A stretch of 64,000 bases of DNA, taken from positions 147,321 through 211,320 of the forward strand of contig NVXE01000003.1 in the NCBI GenBank assembly GCA_002746975.1, in the 5' to 3' direction. The stretch is from Bacteroidota bacterium. GTDB taxonomy: Bacteria > Bacteroidota > Bacteroidia > Flavobacteriales_D > Sanyastnellaceae. Shown in pieces: positions 56,342 through 64,000 of the stretch (position 1 is its first letter; each line of letters begins with the position of its first letter). A program made the position numbers and the translations under genes. The notes below the pieces were generated by a model that worked only from the letters and a program-made list of their open reading frames with translations, did not search any database and was not told where the DNA came from.

Positions 56342-57778
56342 TTAGCATACGTCCCCGAAAGCGGCGAGCACATCTAGGATGTCAGCAACACCGACAATAC
56401 CGTCAAGATTTAGATCGTATAAACATCCAGACGAACAGCCAAACTCGCTTAATACAGCTAGTAAATCGGATACTGTAACGACCCCGTCATTATCTACGTC
56501 TTGGGGGCAGCCTACTACAACAGATGCTTCTATGTAGATCATTTGCAAATAATCAACAGAGTTCCCACAATCGTCTGATGCGGTAATAGTTCGGTGAACT
56601 TCGTATGCCAAAGGACAAGGCCCCCCCACTAGGACCACGTTTGCAGTTATATTTACTTGAGAGCAGTTATCCGTAGCGAGAGCCACTCCTAAAGGAGGTA
56701 ATTCACTATCGCATGTAATCGTAATATCTGGAGGCACTGTTGTGAAAACAGGCGGGGTGCTATCAGTAAAAACTATTGTTTGAGTGAAAGTACTAACGTT
56801 CCCACACCCATCTTGAGATGTATATGTCCGAGTAATATCTCCTCCTCCACATCCTACTCCAGTGCTTACGTCTGAAAATGTGGTAGTTATGGGCGTACAG
56901 GGATCAGAAGGACTAGCTGAAATATTATCGAAAGCTGCGGTGTTACCGCACTCAACAGAAACAGTAGCGGGTGTACCAGTAAAGTCTGGCCCCTGTATGT
57001 CATTTCCTCCCGCTACCCATAGCCATGCGTCATAAACAAGGTTTGGGTAGTCGATATAAGGATTTCTCGTCCCTTGCTGCGAAGCCACTTTCGTGTTGCG
57101 ATCAATCTCAGTTGCATCGGCTGGGTCTTGAAGATGCCATTGATATAAGATATCAGTAGGTCCCATTTCAGTTATAGCTCCTGCCGCATTAGGGTACATC
57201 GTGTAGAAGTAGAACACGGCTCGTGCTACGTCGCCCTTTTTATTTTCCTGTGGTTCCCATTCCCATCCAGATGTTTCAGACCAAAAATCAGCATCGCTAG
57301 GTATTGAGCTTTGAGAAGTATAAGTATTTCCTATGGTTCCATACCATTGCGCTTGGCTATCAGCAATTTCATTAAAGGGCTTATTACTTCGCGCGCTATT
57401 TGCTTGCCCTTGACATGGTTTGAGAATGTGGATATCAGACTTCATAGGCTCGGAAGACCCGAAAAAACTTTGAGGGACTAGATGTTCCGCGTTTATGGGG
57501 TTTGGATAAGTGACATAGCCTCCTGATTGAGTAAAACCGGTATAAACACACTCAATTTGGCCTCCTGAAATGTCTATATATCCATACATCTGCCTCCTAG
57601 CCTCATTATAGCCCAAACTATTATGTATCCCATCATACCAATTCGTCTTGAGCCAAGACTGTAACTCAGTGAGGTGGATATTTGAAGGGGGAGCAGGTTG
57701 ACTCCAAAAATACGTGGTTTGAACGAGGGAGAAAAAAGCGAGTGATATCGCTAGAACGCGGAATAAATGTTTAATCAT
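56342..57778 (-). CDS. Secreted endonuclease I with dockerin-like tail
   Basis: The start at 57778 (478 aa) gives a clean signal peptide. The endonuclease I domain (EndA/NucM type) has NAEHLVPQSFF, with the catalytic His, and SDIHILKP, plus the structural Trp/Tyr-rich WYDGIHNSLGYNEARRQMYGY. Two Ig-like (HYR-type) segments with cysteine pairs follow. The tail has two EF-hand-like loops (DVDNDGVVTVSDLLAVL, DLNLDGIVGVADILDVL) and a final Cys, nearly the same as in the neighbouring LVIVD protein. It probably degrades extracellular DNA for nutrients. Confidence 0.88.
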   Translation of the reverse strand: MIKHLFRVLAISLAFFSLVQTTYFWSQPAPPSNIHLTELQSWLKTNWYDGIHNSLGYNEARRQMYGYIDISGGQIECVYTGFTQSGGYVTYPNPINAEHLVPQSFFGSSEPMKSDIHILKPCQGQANSARSNKPFNEIADSQAQWYGTIGNTYTSQSSIPSDADFWSETSGWEWEPQENKKGDVARAVFYFYTMYPNAAGAITEMGPTDILYQWHLQDPADATEIDRNTKVASQQGTRNPYIDYPNLVYDAWLWVAGGNDIQGPDFTGTPATVSVECGNTAAFDNISASPSDPCTPITTTFSDVSTGVGCGGGDITRTYTSQDGCGNVSTFTQTIVFTDSTPPVFTTVPPDITITCDSELPPLGVALATDNCSQVNITANVVLVGGPCPLAYEVHRTITASDDCGNSVDYLQMIYIEASVVVGCPQDVDNDGVVTVSDLLAVLSEFGCSSGCLYDLNLDGIVGVADILDVLAAFGDVC

Positions 57779-57880
57779 AGAAATAATGTACATAACTCAA
57801 TAATATAATTAAATCGCAGGTAATATCCTAACTAAATCACAATGTATTTGGTTGCGTAGGAAATATTAAAAACAATTTAT

Positions 57881-59842
57881 CTATTGACAAATTGTTCCCC
57901 ACTCGATAAGTAAAATAAGAAGGTCGTCGGTCGAAATAGTGCCGTCAGAGTTTAAGTCGTTAGGGCAGCTTGAGTTATCGCACTGGTCGAAAATGCATGA
58001 GCCGTCATCAATGTTATTTGCGGGGTTGAAATTTAAAGCGTTTAGGTAAGTACACCCGAAGCTTGAAGTGGTCAGACATAAAGTATTGTCGGAGATGGAG
58101 TAGGGGTTGAAATCTATAAAATCGGGGTCAGAACATCCGTAGCAAGGATAGACGCTATTAAAACAAACGACCTCTAGAGATAAAGGGCCCTCAACGAAAA
58201 TATTTCTGTCGATAATTTCGTCAACTCCAGCGCCATTTATAAAGTGATACGGAAAATCACCTGTCGGGATTAGTAAATCGAATCGCCACACCCCGAAATT
58301 TACATGCGTTCCTTCTACTATTCCGAGGTCAGTAAATAGCATTACTCCTCCTTCATTTCCGAAGATGTCGATATTTAGTTCTATATGAAAAACGCACGAA
58401 CCATCTTCGTCAGTAGCTTCAGGATTGAAATTTGACGCTGTTGAATTTGTACATCCCGGGATGAAGATAAAATCCTCACCATCACAGTCTTGGTCAATAC
58501 CGTCGTTCGGGATTTCTGTTGCCCCCAGATAAATAGAGGCATCGCTATCATCACAATCTCCTTCTGAATCTAGCATCCCATCTCCATCATTATCGACACC
58601 GAAATAGCAAGACCCATTATCGACCAAAACTCCTCCATCATAGTTTAAAGCAAACTCATCTCTACATCCTAGAACCTCACTTTCAGGAAACTTCCTCGCC
58701 CTGTAAACGGTAAAATAAGGTCCCATTTCAATCTCCCAGACTATCTCTTCCTCCTGATTTATTTCCGTGATAACAGTTCCTGTTCCTTGGCTAGAATTCG
58801 CATTACCCCATGCTATCAAGGTGTTCCCGTTATCAAGCCTTTCGACACTTCCCTGCGCTGGAGTATAGAATTCTTGAGGGTGTGAATAAGACCAAACCTT
58901 ACTTGCAGTCATCCCCACGGTATCGATCTCATACTCTACCACTCTAGAGTGCCCGGGCTGAGATTGTGAAGTAATACTATTATCGAACAGTAAAAAATGT
59001 CCGTTTCCTATATCGTTTATATCGTGCTGGTTGTGAAACACTCCCCAACCTTCGTCCTGAATAATGAAGTCATTCCCGGCTCCCCCTAGCTCCCAATCAA
59101 CGGACCAGTCATCGGGGTTAAGTCTGACTACAGAACTAATGCTTCGAAAACTCATTAATATTCCTCCAAGGGAGTCAATATCAAAAGCGTTCCAATGTAG
59201 ATAGTCAACTATTTGGAAAGTTAATCCTAGCCCCACAGAAATGGGGAAGTGGTCTAGCCCATGCCATTCTCGTATAAGCTCGCCCTCAGCTGTCATGTGT
59301 CTAAGAACAGGCTCTATAACATCTGCGTTTTCAACACCTCCAAACGATGTTAAGTCCATAGTCACGTATTCGTTATTCACGAATAAATATGATCCATCCT
59401 CATACCGATGTACATCGTGATAATCAGTTTCGCTTAATAAATTAACACCTAACGTATCTGTAGGGTGCAAATCACTATCTACCACAACCCAATTTCTTAT
59501 AGAGTAGTCATAGAAAACAAACTCATCGTCCCCCCACGGTTCAAAAATAAACCCCTTAACCGGCGAATGTGATGAGAATACGGGTTCAGCAGCTTCATTA
59601 AAGGCACTTAAATAAATCTGGTTAGCCGATTGAATAGAAGAAAACATTATTACTCCAGGACTGACACCGTCATCAACTGTAAGAACAGAATAAGGAGGGG
59701 TTTGGGATAAAAAGTCAGAATATAATAGCCCAAACCACAGAGAAAACAGGACAGTTAAAAGTCTATAGTTGAAGTAATTTAAATAACTAATTTTAAGGCC
59801 TTTATATGGTTGGTTTGCTCTCACGAAGATAAAAATACGCAT
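57881..59842 (-). CDS. Secreted arylsulfotransferase-like protein with Ca-binding repeats
   Basis: The 653-aa protein has a late signal-like helix (about 28-46). A propeller of the arylsulfotransferase (ASST) family follows, with QHDINDIGNGHFLLFDN, SRVVEYEID and VERLDNGNTLIAWG. Then come a MopE-like unit (DNDGDGMLDSEGDCDD ... DQDCDG), three 'GC-N.-ATDEDGSC' modules and a single EF-hand-like loop (DLNSDGTISTDDLL) at the end. Whether it transfers sulphate is uncertain. It is the third gene in a row with this tail type. Confidence 0.75.
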   Translation of the reverse strand: MRIFIFVRANQPYKGLKISYLNYFNYRLLTVLFSLWFGLLYSDFLSQTPPYSVLTVDDGVSPGVIMFSSIQSANQIYLSAFNEAAEPVFSSHSPVKGFIFEPWGDDEFVFYDYSIRNWVVVDSDLHPTDTLGVNLLSETDYHDVHRYEDGSYLFVNNEYVTMDLTSFGGVENADVIEPVLRHMTAEGELIREWHGLDHFPISVGLGLTFQIVDYLHWNAFDIDSLGGILMSFRSISSVVRLNPDDWSVDWELGGAGNDFIIQDEGWGVFHNQHDINDIGNGHFLLFDNSITSQSQPGHSRVVEYEIDTVGMTASKVWSYSHPQEFYTPAQGSVERLDNGNTLIAWGNANSSQGTGTVITEINQEEEIVWEIEMGPYFTVYRARKFPESEVLGCRDEFALNYDGGVLVDNGSCYFGVDNDGDGMLDSEGDCDDSDASIYLGATEIPNDGIDQDCDGEDFIFIPGCTNSTASNFNPEATDEDGSCVFHIELNIDIFGNEGGVMLFTDLGIVEGTHVNFGVWRFDLLIPTGDFPYHFINGAGVDEIIDRNIFVEGPLSLEVVCFNSVYPCYGCSDPDFIDFNPYSISDNTLCLTTSSFGCTYLNALNFNPANNIDDGSCIFDQCDNSSCPNDLNSDGTISTDDLLILLIEWGTICQ

Positions 59843-59921
59843 TATTACTTACATCCCGACAAATTGACGGTACGGTTAAATAATAACTTAGGTGGAATAG
59901 GAGGGTTATTTGGAAAGAAAT

Positions 59922-60893
59922 CTACTGTAAGGAGAGACGATTCTCATTTATCCATCGTCCTATTTCTAATGTGACCTCTTTTGCGGAGCCTCTAGTTAGG
60001 TGATTACCATCGGTATAGCTGTAAGGGTTGGGGACGGTGTTGAAGTCGAGATATCCGTCTGACATAGAAATAGCACTTGCAATTCTATCGTCAAAATCGT
60101 GCATGTACTCATTCTCGATTTCCCGCATGGTATCGTGTACGGGGAGTCGTACGATATAGACATCGCCATGAGTTTTAAGGAATTCGACAGTGCGATATAG
60201 GTATTGTATTCGAAAATCTGAGGCTGTCCTTTTTAATGATTTCTCTTTGTAAGTCTTAAAACGCGCTACCTCTTTTTTCTTTACAAAGTCACTGTCTAAA
60301 GAAGTGTAAACCTCTAGCCACCCATCTTTATCGAGCAAACTGAAAGACCCATTAACAGATGAATTAAGTTCGTTATTGTACTTTTTTAGAATCGACTTCT
60401 CAACCCTATTTAATAAAATCCGCCCCCATCCATGAGGATATTGATTGATTAGATATGAAAAATTAGGCGTAGAAGTAAAATCATTTATACCAAACAACAC
60501 ACTCGAAGTATCTGGTGTCTTTCCGATCTCGGATTTCACTTCGCTAATGCTCCAGGGATCTACGGTAACGATAAAGCACCCTCCTTTAGATTCGGGAGTG
60601 ACTTTTTTCATTATCGCATCTAAGTAAACTTTGCCGAAGGGCGAACTTTTAAGCGTAAAGGCGAAATTGAAGAATCGAATAGGATTTTCTTCTGTTTGGA
60701 TAGAAGATGATAATACCGAAGGGATAATCCCTTGGAGGGCTCGAGAGGTGCCGAGAATTAAAGAGCTTTGGTCTTTACTAGCGAATTTTAAATAGTAATC
60801 ATCAGTCGTTCCGTCAGCAGTATATGCAAGGGCTAGGTGAAGCACGGAAATAATAGCTAGAATTAGAGCGATATGTTTCAGAAACACTTTCAC
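59922..60893 (-). CDS. SGNH-like (AlgX/DltD-type) acylation partner of the MBOAT protein
   Basis: The 323-aa protein has an N-terminal membrane helix (about 5-23). LILGTSRALQGI follows, in the place of the SGNH block I (catalytic Ser in GTSR). A late DGNHLTRGSA supplies the Asp and His of block V. Such proteins work with MBOAT acyltransferases to put acetyl groups on periplasmic or secreted polysaccharides. It starts 2 bp after the MBOAT gene. Sequence similarity outside the motifs is weak. Confidence 0.72.
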   Translation of the reverse strand: MKVFLKHIALILAIISVLHLALAYTADGTTDDYYLKFASKDQSSLILGTSRALQGIIPSVLSSSIQTEENPIRFFNFAFTLKSSPFGKVYLDAIMKKVTPESKGGCFIVTVDPWSISEVKSEIGKTPDTSSVLFGINDFTSTPNFSYLINQYPHGWGRILLNRVEKSILKKYNNELNSSVNGSFSLLDKDGWLEVYTSLDSDFVKKKEVARFKTYKEKSLKRTASDFRIQYLYRTVEFLKTHGDVYIVRLPVHDTMREIENEYMHDFDDRIASAISMSDGYLDFNTVPNPYSYTDGNHLTRGSAKEVTLEIGRWINENRLSLQ

Positions 60894-60895
60894 GA

Positions 60896-62344
60896 TTAGA
60901 ATTGAAAATAAATAAATTCCGATTCGCTAAACTGCCCAAACGTTATGATAACGTATATCACAACGGTATAAACCATCCATCTAACCGGTCTTTTCAGATG
61001 TCCTATGCTTAGTGCGAATTTTTTATCTCGTTGCAACCACTCGATTACTACGAAAAGTAAAATCAGGAGGTAGGTGTATAGCATAAAGACCTTAGGGGTG
61101 AAAAAGTCGGGCGTTGTAAAAAGCGACAAAGAAAAAATCCCGTTTAGATATTGAATAGAATCCCCCACGGTGTCAGCACGGAAAAAAACCCAAGCGATAA
61201 CTGTAATGAAAAAAGTTCCCCCTATGCTTAACACTTCCTTGAACGTCGGGAATACCATACCTTCTGCTACGATATTTAAATGAGTTCTATTTTTCTTAGC
61301 TAACATTAAAGGGAGGAAGTAAAGAGCGTTAAGCCCACCCCAAATAATGAAGTTCCAACTCGCCCCGTGCCACAATCCACTGACTAGAAATATAATAAAG
61401 ACATTCCTCACCCTATTCCACGCCCCTCCTTTAGAACCTCCTAATGGGATATATAGATAATCCCTGAACCATGTCGAAAGTGAAATATGCCACCTTCTCC
61501 AAAACTCTCCTATGTTGCGTGAAAAGTAAGGGTATGCAAAATTTTGTTTGAGCTTAATACCAAACAACCGAGACGTCCCTATCGCAATATCAGAATACCC
61601 GGAAAAATCACAGTAAATCTGGAACGCAAAAAGTACGGCCCCCATAAGTAAAGTACTTCCACTTAGACTCCCCGACTGATCGAAGATTTGGTTTACATAG
61701 ATGGCGCAATTATCTGCTATCACGACCTTTTTAAAGAAGCCCCACAAAATTTGGCGCATGCCCTCTGAAGCTTGCTCGTAACTGAATTTACGATCTTTTA
61801 AAAACTGGGGTAGAAGGTTTGTGGCTCTTTCTATGGGACCAGCTACAAGTTGAGGGAAGAAGCATACAAAAGCAGAAAAGGCGAAGAAGTCATCTGTATG
61901 CTTGAGCTTTCCTCTGTACACATCGATGGAGTAGCTCAGGGTTTGGAAGGTATAAAAACTAATTCCTACAGGGAGGATGATATTTAATGACCCCGCTGAT
62001 ATATCGAAGCCGAAAAAAGAGAAAGCTGAGATGAAGTTTGAGACGAAAAAATCGTAGTATTTAAACACTCCCAAGAAACCTAGATTAACAGCGATGCTAG
62101 TATATAGCAGAAGTTTTCGATTAAGCTCAGATTGCACCTTCTCCAGTCCCCTCCCGATGAAGAAATCGAGTACGGTACTAAAAACTATAAGCCCTAAAAA
62201 TCTCCAATCCCACCAGCCATAAAACACATAACTCGCAGCTACGACAAGCAGGTTTTGGTACTTAAGACTTTTTGAAAAGACGAACCAATAGAGAATAAAA
62301 ACGATAGGTAAGAAGACGGCAAAATCTATCGAGTTGAAGAGCAT
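60896..62344 (-). CDS. MBOAT family O-acyltransferase (AlgI-like)
   Basis: The 482-aa protein has about 11 membrane helices. It carries the family hallmarks QIYCDFSGYSDIAIG, FWRRWHISLSTWFRDYLYIPLGG (H286) and SGLWHGASWNF (H326, the catalytic His). It passes acyl groups from a cytoplasmic donor across the inner membrane to a polysaccharide. The length matches AlgI/PatA/DltB-like enzymes. It is paired with the SGNH-like protein gene 2 bp downstream. The polysaccharide is unknown; no biosynthetic cluster lies nearby. Confidence 0.92.
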   Translation of the reverse strand: MLFNSIDFAVFLPIVFILYWFVFSKSLKYQNLLVVAASYVFYGWWDWRFLGLIVFSTVLDFFIGRGLEKVQSELNRKLLLYTSIAVNLGFLGVFKYYDFFVSNFISAFSFFGFDISAGSLNIILPVGISFYTFQTLSYSIDVYRGKLKHTDDFFAFSAFVCFFPQLVAGPIERATNLLPQFLKDRKFSYEQASEGMRQILWGFFKKVVIADNCAIYVNQIFDQSGSLSGSTLLMGAVLFAFQIYCDFSGYSDIAIGTSRLFGIKLKQNFAYPYFSRNIGEFWRRWHISLSTWFRDYLYIPLGGSKGGAWNRVRNVFIIFLVSGLWHGASWNFIIWGGLNALYFLPLMLAKKNRTHLNIVAEGMVFPTFKEVLSIGGTFFITVIAWVFFRADTVGDSIQYLNGIFSLSLFTTPDFFTPKVFMLYTYLLILLFVVIEWLQRDKKFALSIGHLKRPVRWMVYTVVIYVIITFGQFSESEFIYFQF

Positions 62345-62352
62345 TTTTTGCG

Positions 62353-63282
62353 CTAGTTAAAGCAGTTTATCGTTTTTGTAAAGATATTACCTGAGCCGTC
62401 AGATACAACGATAAGAAAAACACCTTCCTGGTCTAAAGTCAACTCTTCAGAAAAGGTATTGAATGACTTAATTAGTTTACCGGAAAGGTCGAAGGCTTTT
62501 ATTGAAAATTCAGGATCAAACCTGTCAATTTCTTGTGGCAAAACCACTCTAAAAGTTCCGTTAGAAGGGTTCGGATAAAGAATCAACTCTGTTTCAGCAC
62601 TATACTCAACAACGTTTATCCCAGTAACTACAGTGTAGCAAACCTCTATTTCTGGATGTAATTCACTGTTCGGATGATCGCTCGAAGCAAAAAGCAGCCC
62701 TCGGTACGGATTTAATTCATCAGTCATACTCATCATGAACCCCCAATTCCCTTGAGTTTGCATGTCAGAAACCAAATTTGTGACGTCTAGGTTTATATAA
62801 TTTGCGTTGTCTGAAGAGCTTTGTGGTAGAGAAACATGATTTTCTAATGTAGTAGAAGGCTGATAGCCCCAAGTAATTTGGTTGACATCCCATTCTGAAG
62901 TTACTCTCATTATTTTGGAGTCATTTATGCCAAAGTGGGTATCGAAGCTCTCCAATTCGTCGGTGGGATTAAAAAACAGAGAAACGTATGCTTCCGTCAC
63001 TAGGGACTGGCTTTGCATAAAGCTCAAATCGAAGGTAAAATAAAAACGCTTTAACGCTAACCCCCCACCATTAGTCCAAGTAAATGTTGTTAAAGACTCC
63101 CCTTCAGCGTAATTACTATCTTCGTTAAAGCTACTAACCACAACATCGTATAAGCATCCTCGAATAGATTTACAATCTACGGAGTCGGTACGTTCTGTTG
63201 AGGTTTGACTTAAAACTAAGTTGCTTGAGAGAAGTAAAATCGAAGTAAAAAAGCAGGTCGTGATTAATCTAGTCATATCCAA
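62353..63282 (-). CDS. Secreted DNRLRE-domain protein with T9SS sorting domain
   Basis: The 309-aa protein has a signal peptide (about 1-25, ending LVLSQ). A DNRLRE-type domain follows (FYFTFDLSFMQSQSLVTEA, WDVNQITWGYQP, YINLDVTNLVSDM), common in Bacteroidota surface proteins. A T9SS type A tail ends it (LYPNPSNGTFRVVLP ... FDLSGKLIKSF ... GNIFTKTINCF). It is exported by the type IX system. It lies 8 bp upstream of the MBOAT gene on the same strand and may be cotranscribed. Confidence 0.85.
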   Translation of the reverse strand: MDMTRLITTCFFTSILLLSSNLVLSQTSTERTDSVDCKSIRGCLYDVVVSSFNEDSNYAEGESLTTFTWTNGGGLALKRFYFTFDLSFMQSQSLVTEAYVSLFFNPTDELESFDTHFGINDSKIMRVTSEWDVNQITWGYQPSTTLENHVSLPQSSSDNANYINLDVTNLVSDMQTQGNWGFMMSMTDELNPYRGLLFASSDHPNSELHPEIEVCYTVVTGINVVEYSAETELILYPNPSNGTFRVVLPQEIDRFDPEFSIKAFDLSGKLIKSFNTFSEELTLDQEGVFLIVVSDGSGNIFTKTINCFN

Positions 63283-63436
63283 ATATAGCTTAATTCTACA
63301 TCACTTGAATTTCCCACATTGTAAGCCCAAGTCAAGCATCCCTAAAATAACCCTCAAATAATCATTTAGTGTATTCCCCAAACATCAAACACTTCTTAGC
63401 GCAGAATAATAAGCTCTAAACCCTGCTCGGTCAAGC

Positions 63437-63472
63437 CCTTAACTTACGGTCCAATCTAGTGTAGCATGTCCA
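63437..63472 (-). mobile_element. IS3-family terminal repeat fragment
   Basis: Read on the reverse strand, TGGACATGCTACACTAG followed by TTGGACCGTAAGTTAAG matches the ends at 46302 and 35660. No transposase sequence follows, so this is a lone end left by deletion. The rest of 63283-63524 shows nothing else. Confidence 0.7.
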
Positions 63473-63524
63473 CAAATTAGAAATGGATTATCTTTAAATC
63501 AAAACCTATAATTTCACCTAACTG

Positions 63525-64000
63525 ATGATCAAAGTATTTAAAAAAATACGATACAATCTAATAACGGAAAATAGACCGAGAAAGTATTTTAAGTATGCAA
63601 TTGGAGAAATTGTTCTTGTCACAATTGGAATATTAATTGCATTAGCGATAAACAATTGGAATGAAAAGAACAGAGAGAAATTATATTTATTCTTTAATAG
63701 AGGATTTAAAAATTGATACAGCAAAATTATCCATTTTAATAAAAATATACGAGAATAAAGAATTTGAAATAGATACTGTGTTAAGTATGTACAGCAAGCT
63801 ATATGAATCCTATAATGACACATTATGGAGAAACCTTCCTTCAGTTACTCAATTCCCAGATTTTACTTATACTGACAGAACTATGCAGCAATTAAAAAAT
63901 TCTGGCGGGATGCAAAAAATCACTAATACAAATGCTCTAAATGGAATTATTGAATATGATTTATCGGTGAAGCACCTAATGGAATCTTACATACCGGATT
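63525..64000 (+). pseudogene. DUF6090-type membrane protein, frameshifted, cut by window edge
   Basis: The first 50 or so codons read MIKVFKKIRYNLITENRPRK and IGEIVLVTIGILIALAINNW, the characteristic start of the small Bacteroidota DUF6090 family with one membrane helix. The frame then runs into a stop at 63714-63716. The next frame continues the family (from YSLIEDLKIDTAKLS at 63688 to the window end), so one base was gained or lost near 63670-63685. A sequencing error is possible. Function unknown. Confidence 0.75.

Overview
The window looks like a chromosomal segment of a member of the Bacteroidota, most likely a marine Flavobacteriales (Cryomorphaceae or Crocinitomicaceae-like). Several things point there: T9SS-type C-terminal sorting tails on secreted proteins, promoters of the TTG-N20/21-TAnnTTTG type (18765-18796; 8570-8600 with one mismatch), starts mostly without Shine-Dalgarno sequences, a three-gene sdh operon with a single membrane anchor, MopE-like and 'GCT-DxxAxNxxP-DDGSC' repeats in secreted proteins, and a DUF6090-type protein.

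Layout. 1-18.8 kb is ordinary core genome: an antiporter (cut by the edge), site-2 protease RseP, a class A penicillin-binding protein, the two subunits of a 3-oxoacid CoA-transferase, FolB, GltX, SSB, succinate dehydrogenase (sdhCAB), a heavy-metal-binding protein with its TonB receptor, MiaE, an rRNA-type methyltransferase and RNase R. Two tRNA genes follow (CAT anticodon; Arg-CCT). The 3' end of the Arg tRNA is repeated exactly 189 bp downstream, as at an integration site.

19-46.3 kb is an accessory region, visibly AT-richer, with remains of IS3- and IS30-family elements. Its centrepiece is a 12-gene, one-strand, tightly coupled operon (35617 down to 19696). It encodes an Ig-repeat T9SS cargo protein, an outer-membrane barrel, a zinc-ribbon membrane protein, several proteins with intact or decayed vWA metal sites, a LolD/FtsX-type ABC pump, a tubulin/FtsZ-like GTPase and an anchored trypsin-like protease. 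I know of no characterised system with this set; the parts suggest an envelope-spanning machine driven by a cytoskeletal GTPase (inference). Truncated IS3 copies flank it with their 3' ends facing inward. Next come a CBS-HEPN candidate RNase, a propeller lipoprotein between inverted IS30 remnants, and a convergent quartet (NUDIX + PLD/SF2 helicase against nuclease/DUF2075 ATPase + MazG-like pyrophosphohydrolase) that resembles a defence or nucleic-acid stress module. A complete-length IS3 element with a nonsense-mutated orfB ends the region.

46.8-63.3 kb returns to chromosomal genes: a porin / periplasmic protein / hybrid histidine kinase operon, an AlkC/D-like repair glycosylase, a fatty-acid hydroxylase, a thioesterase, a run of secreted proteins (three with dockerin-like tails, others with T9SS tails), and an MBOAT/SGNH polysaccharide O-acylation pair. 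The right edge holds a small IS3 end fragment and a frameshifted DUF6090 gene.
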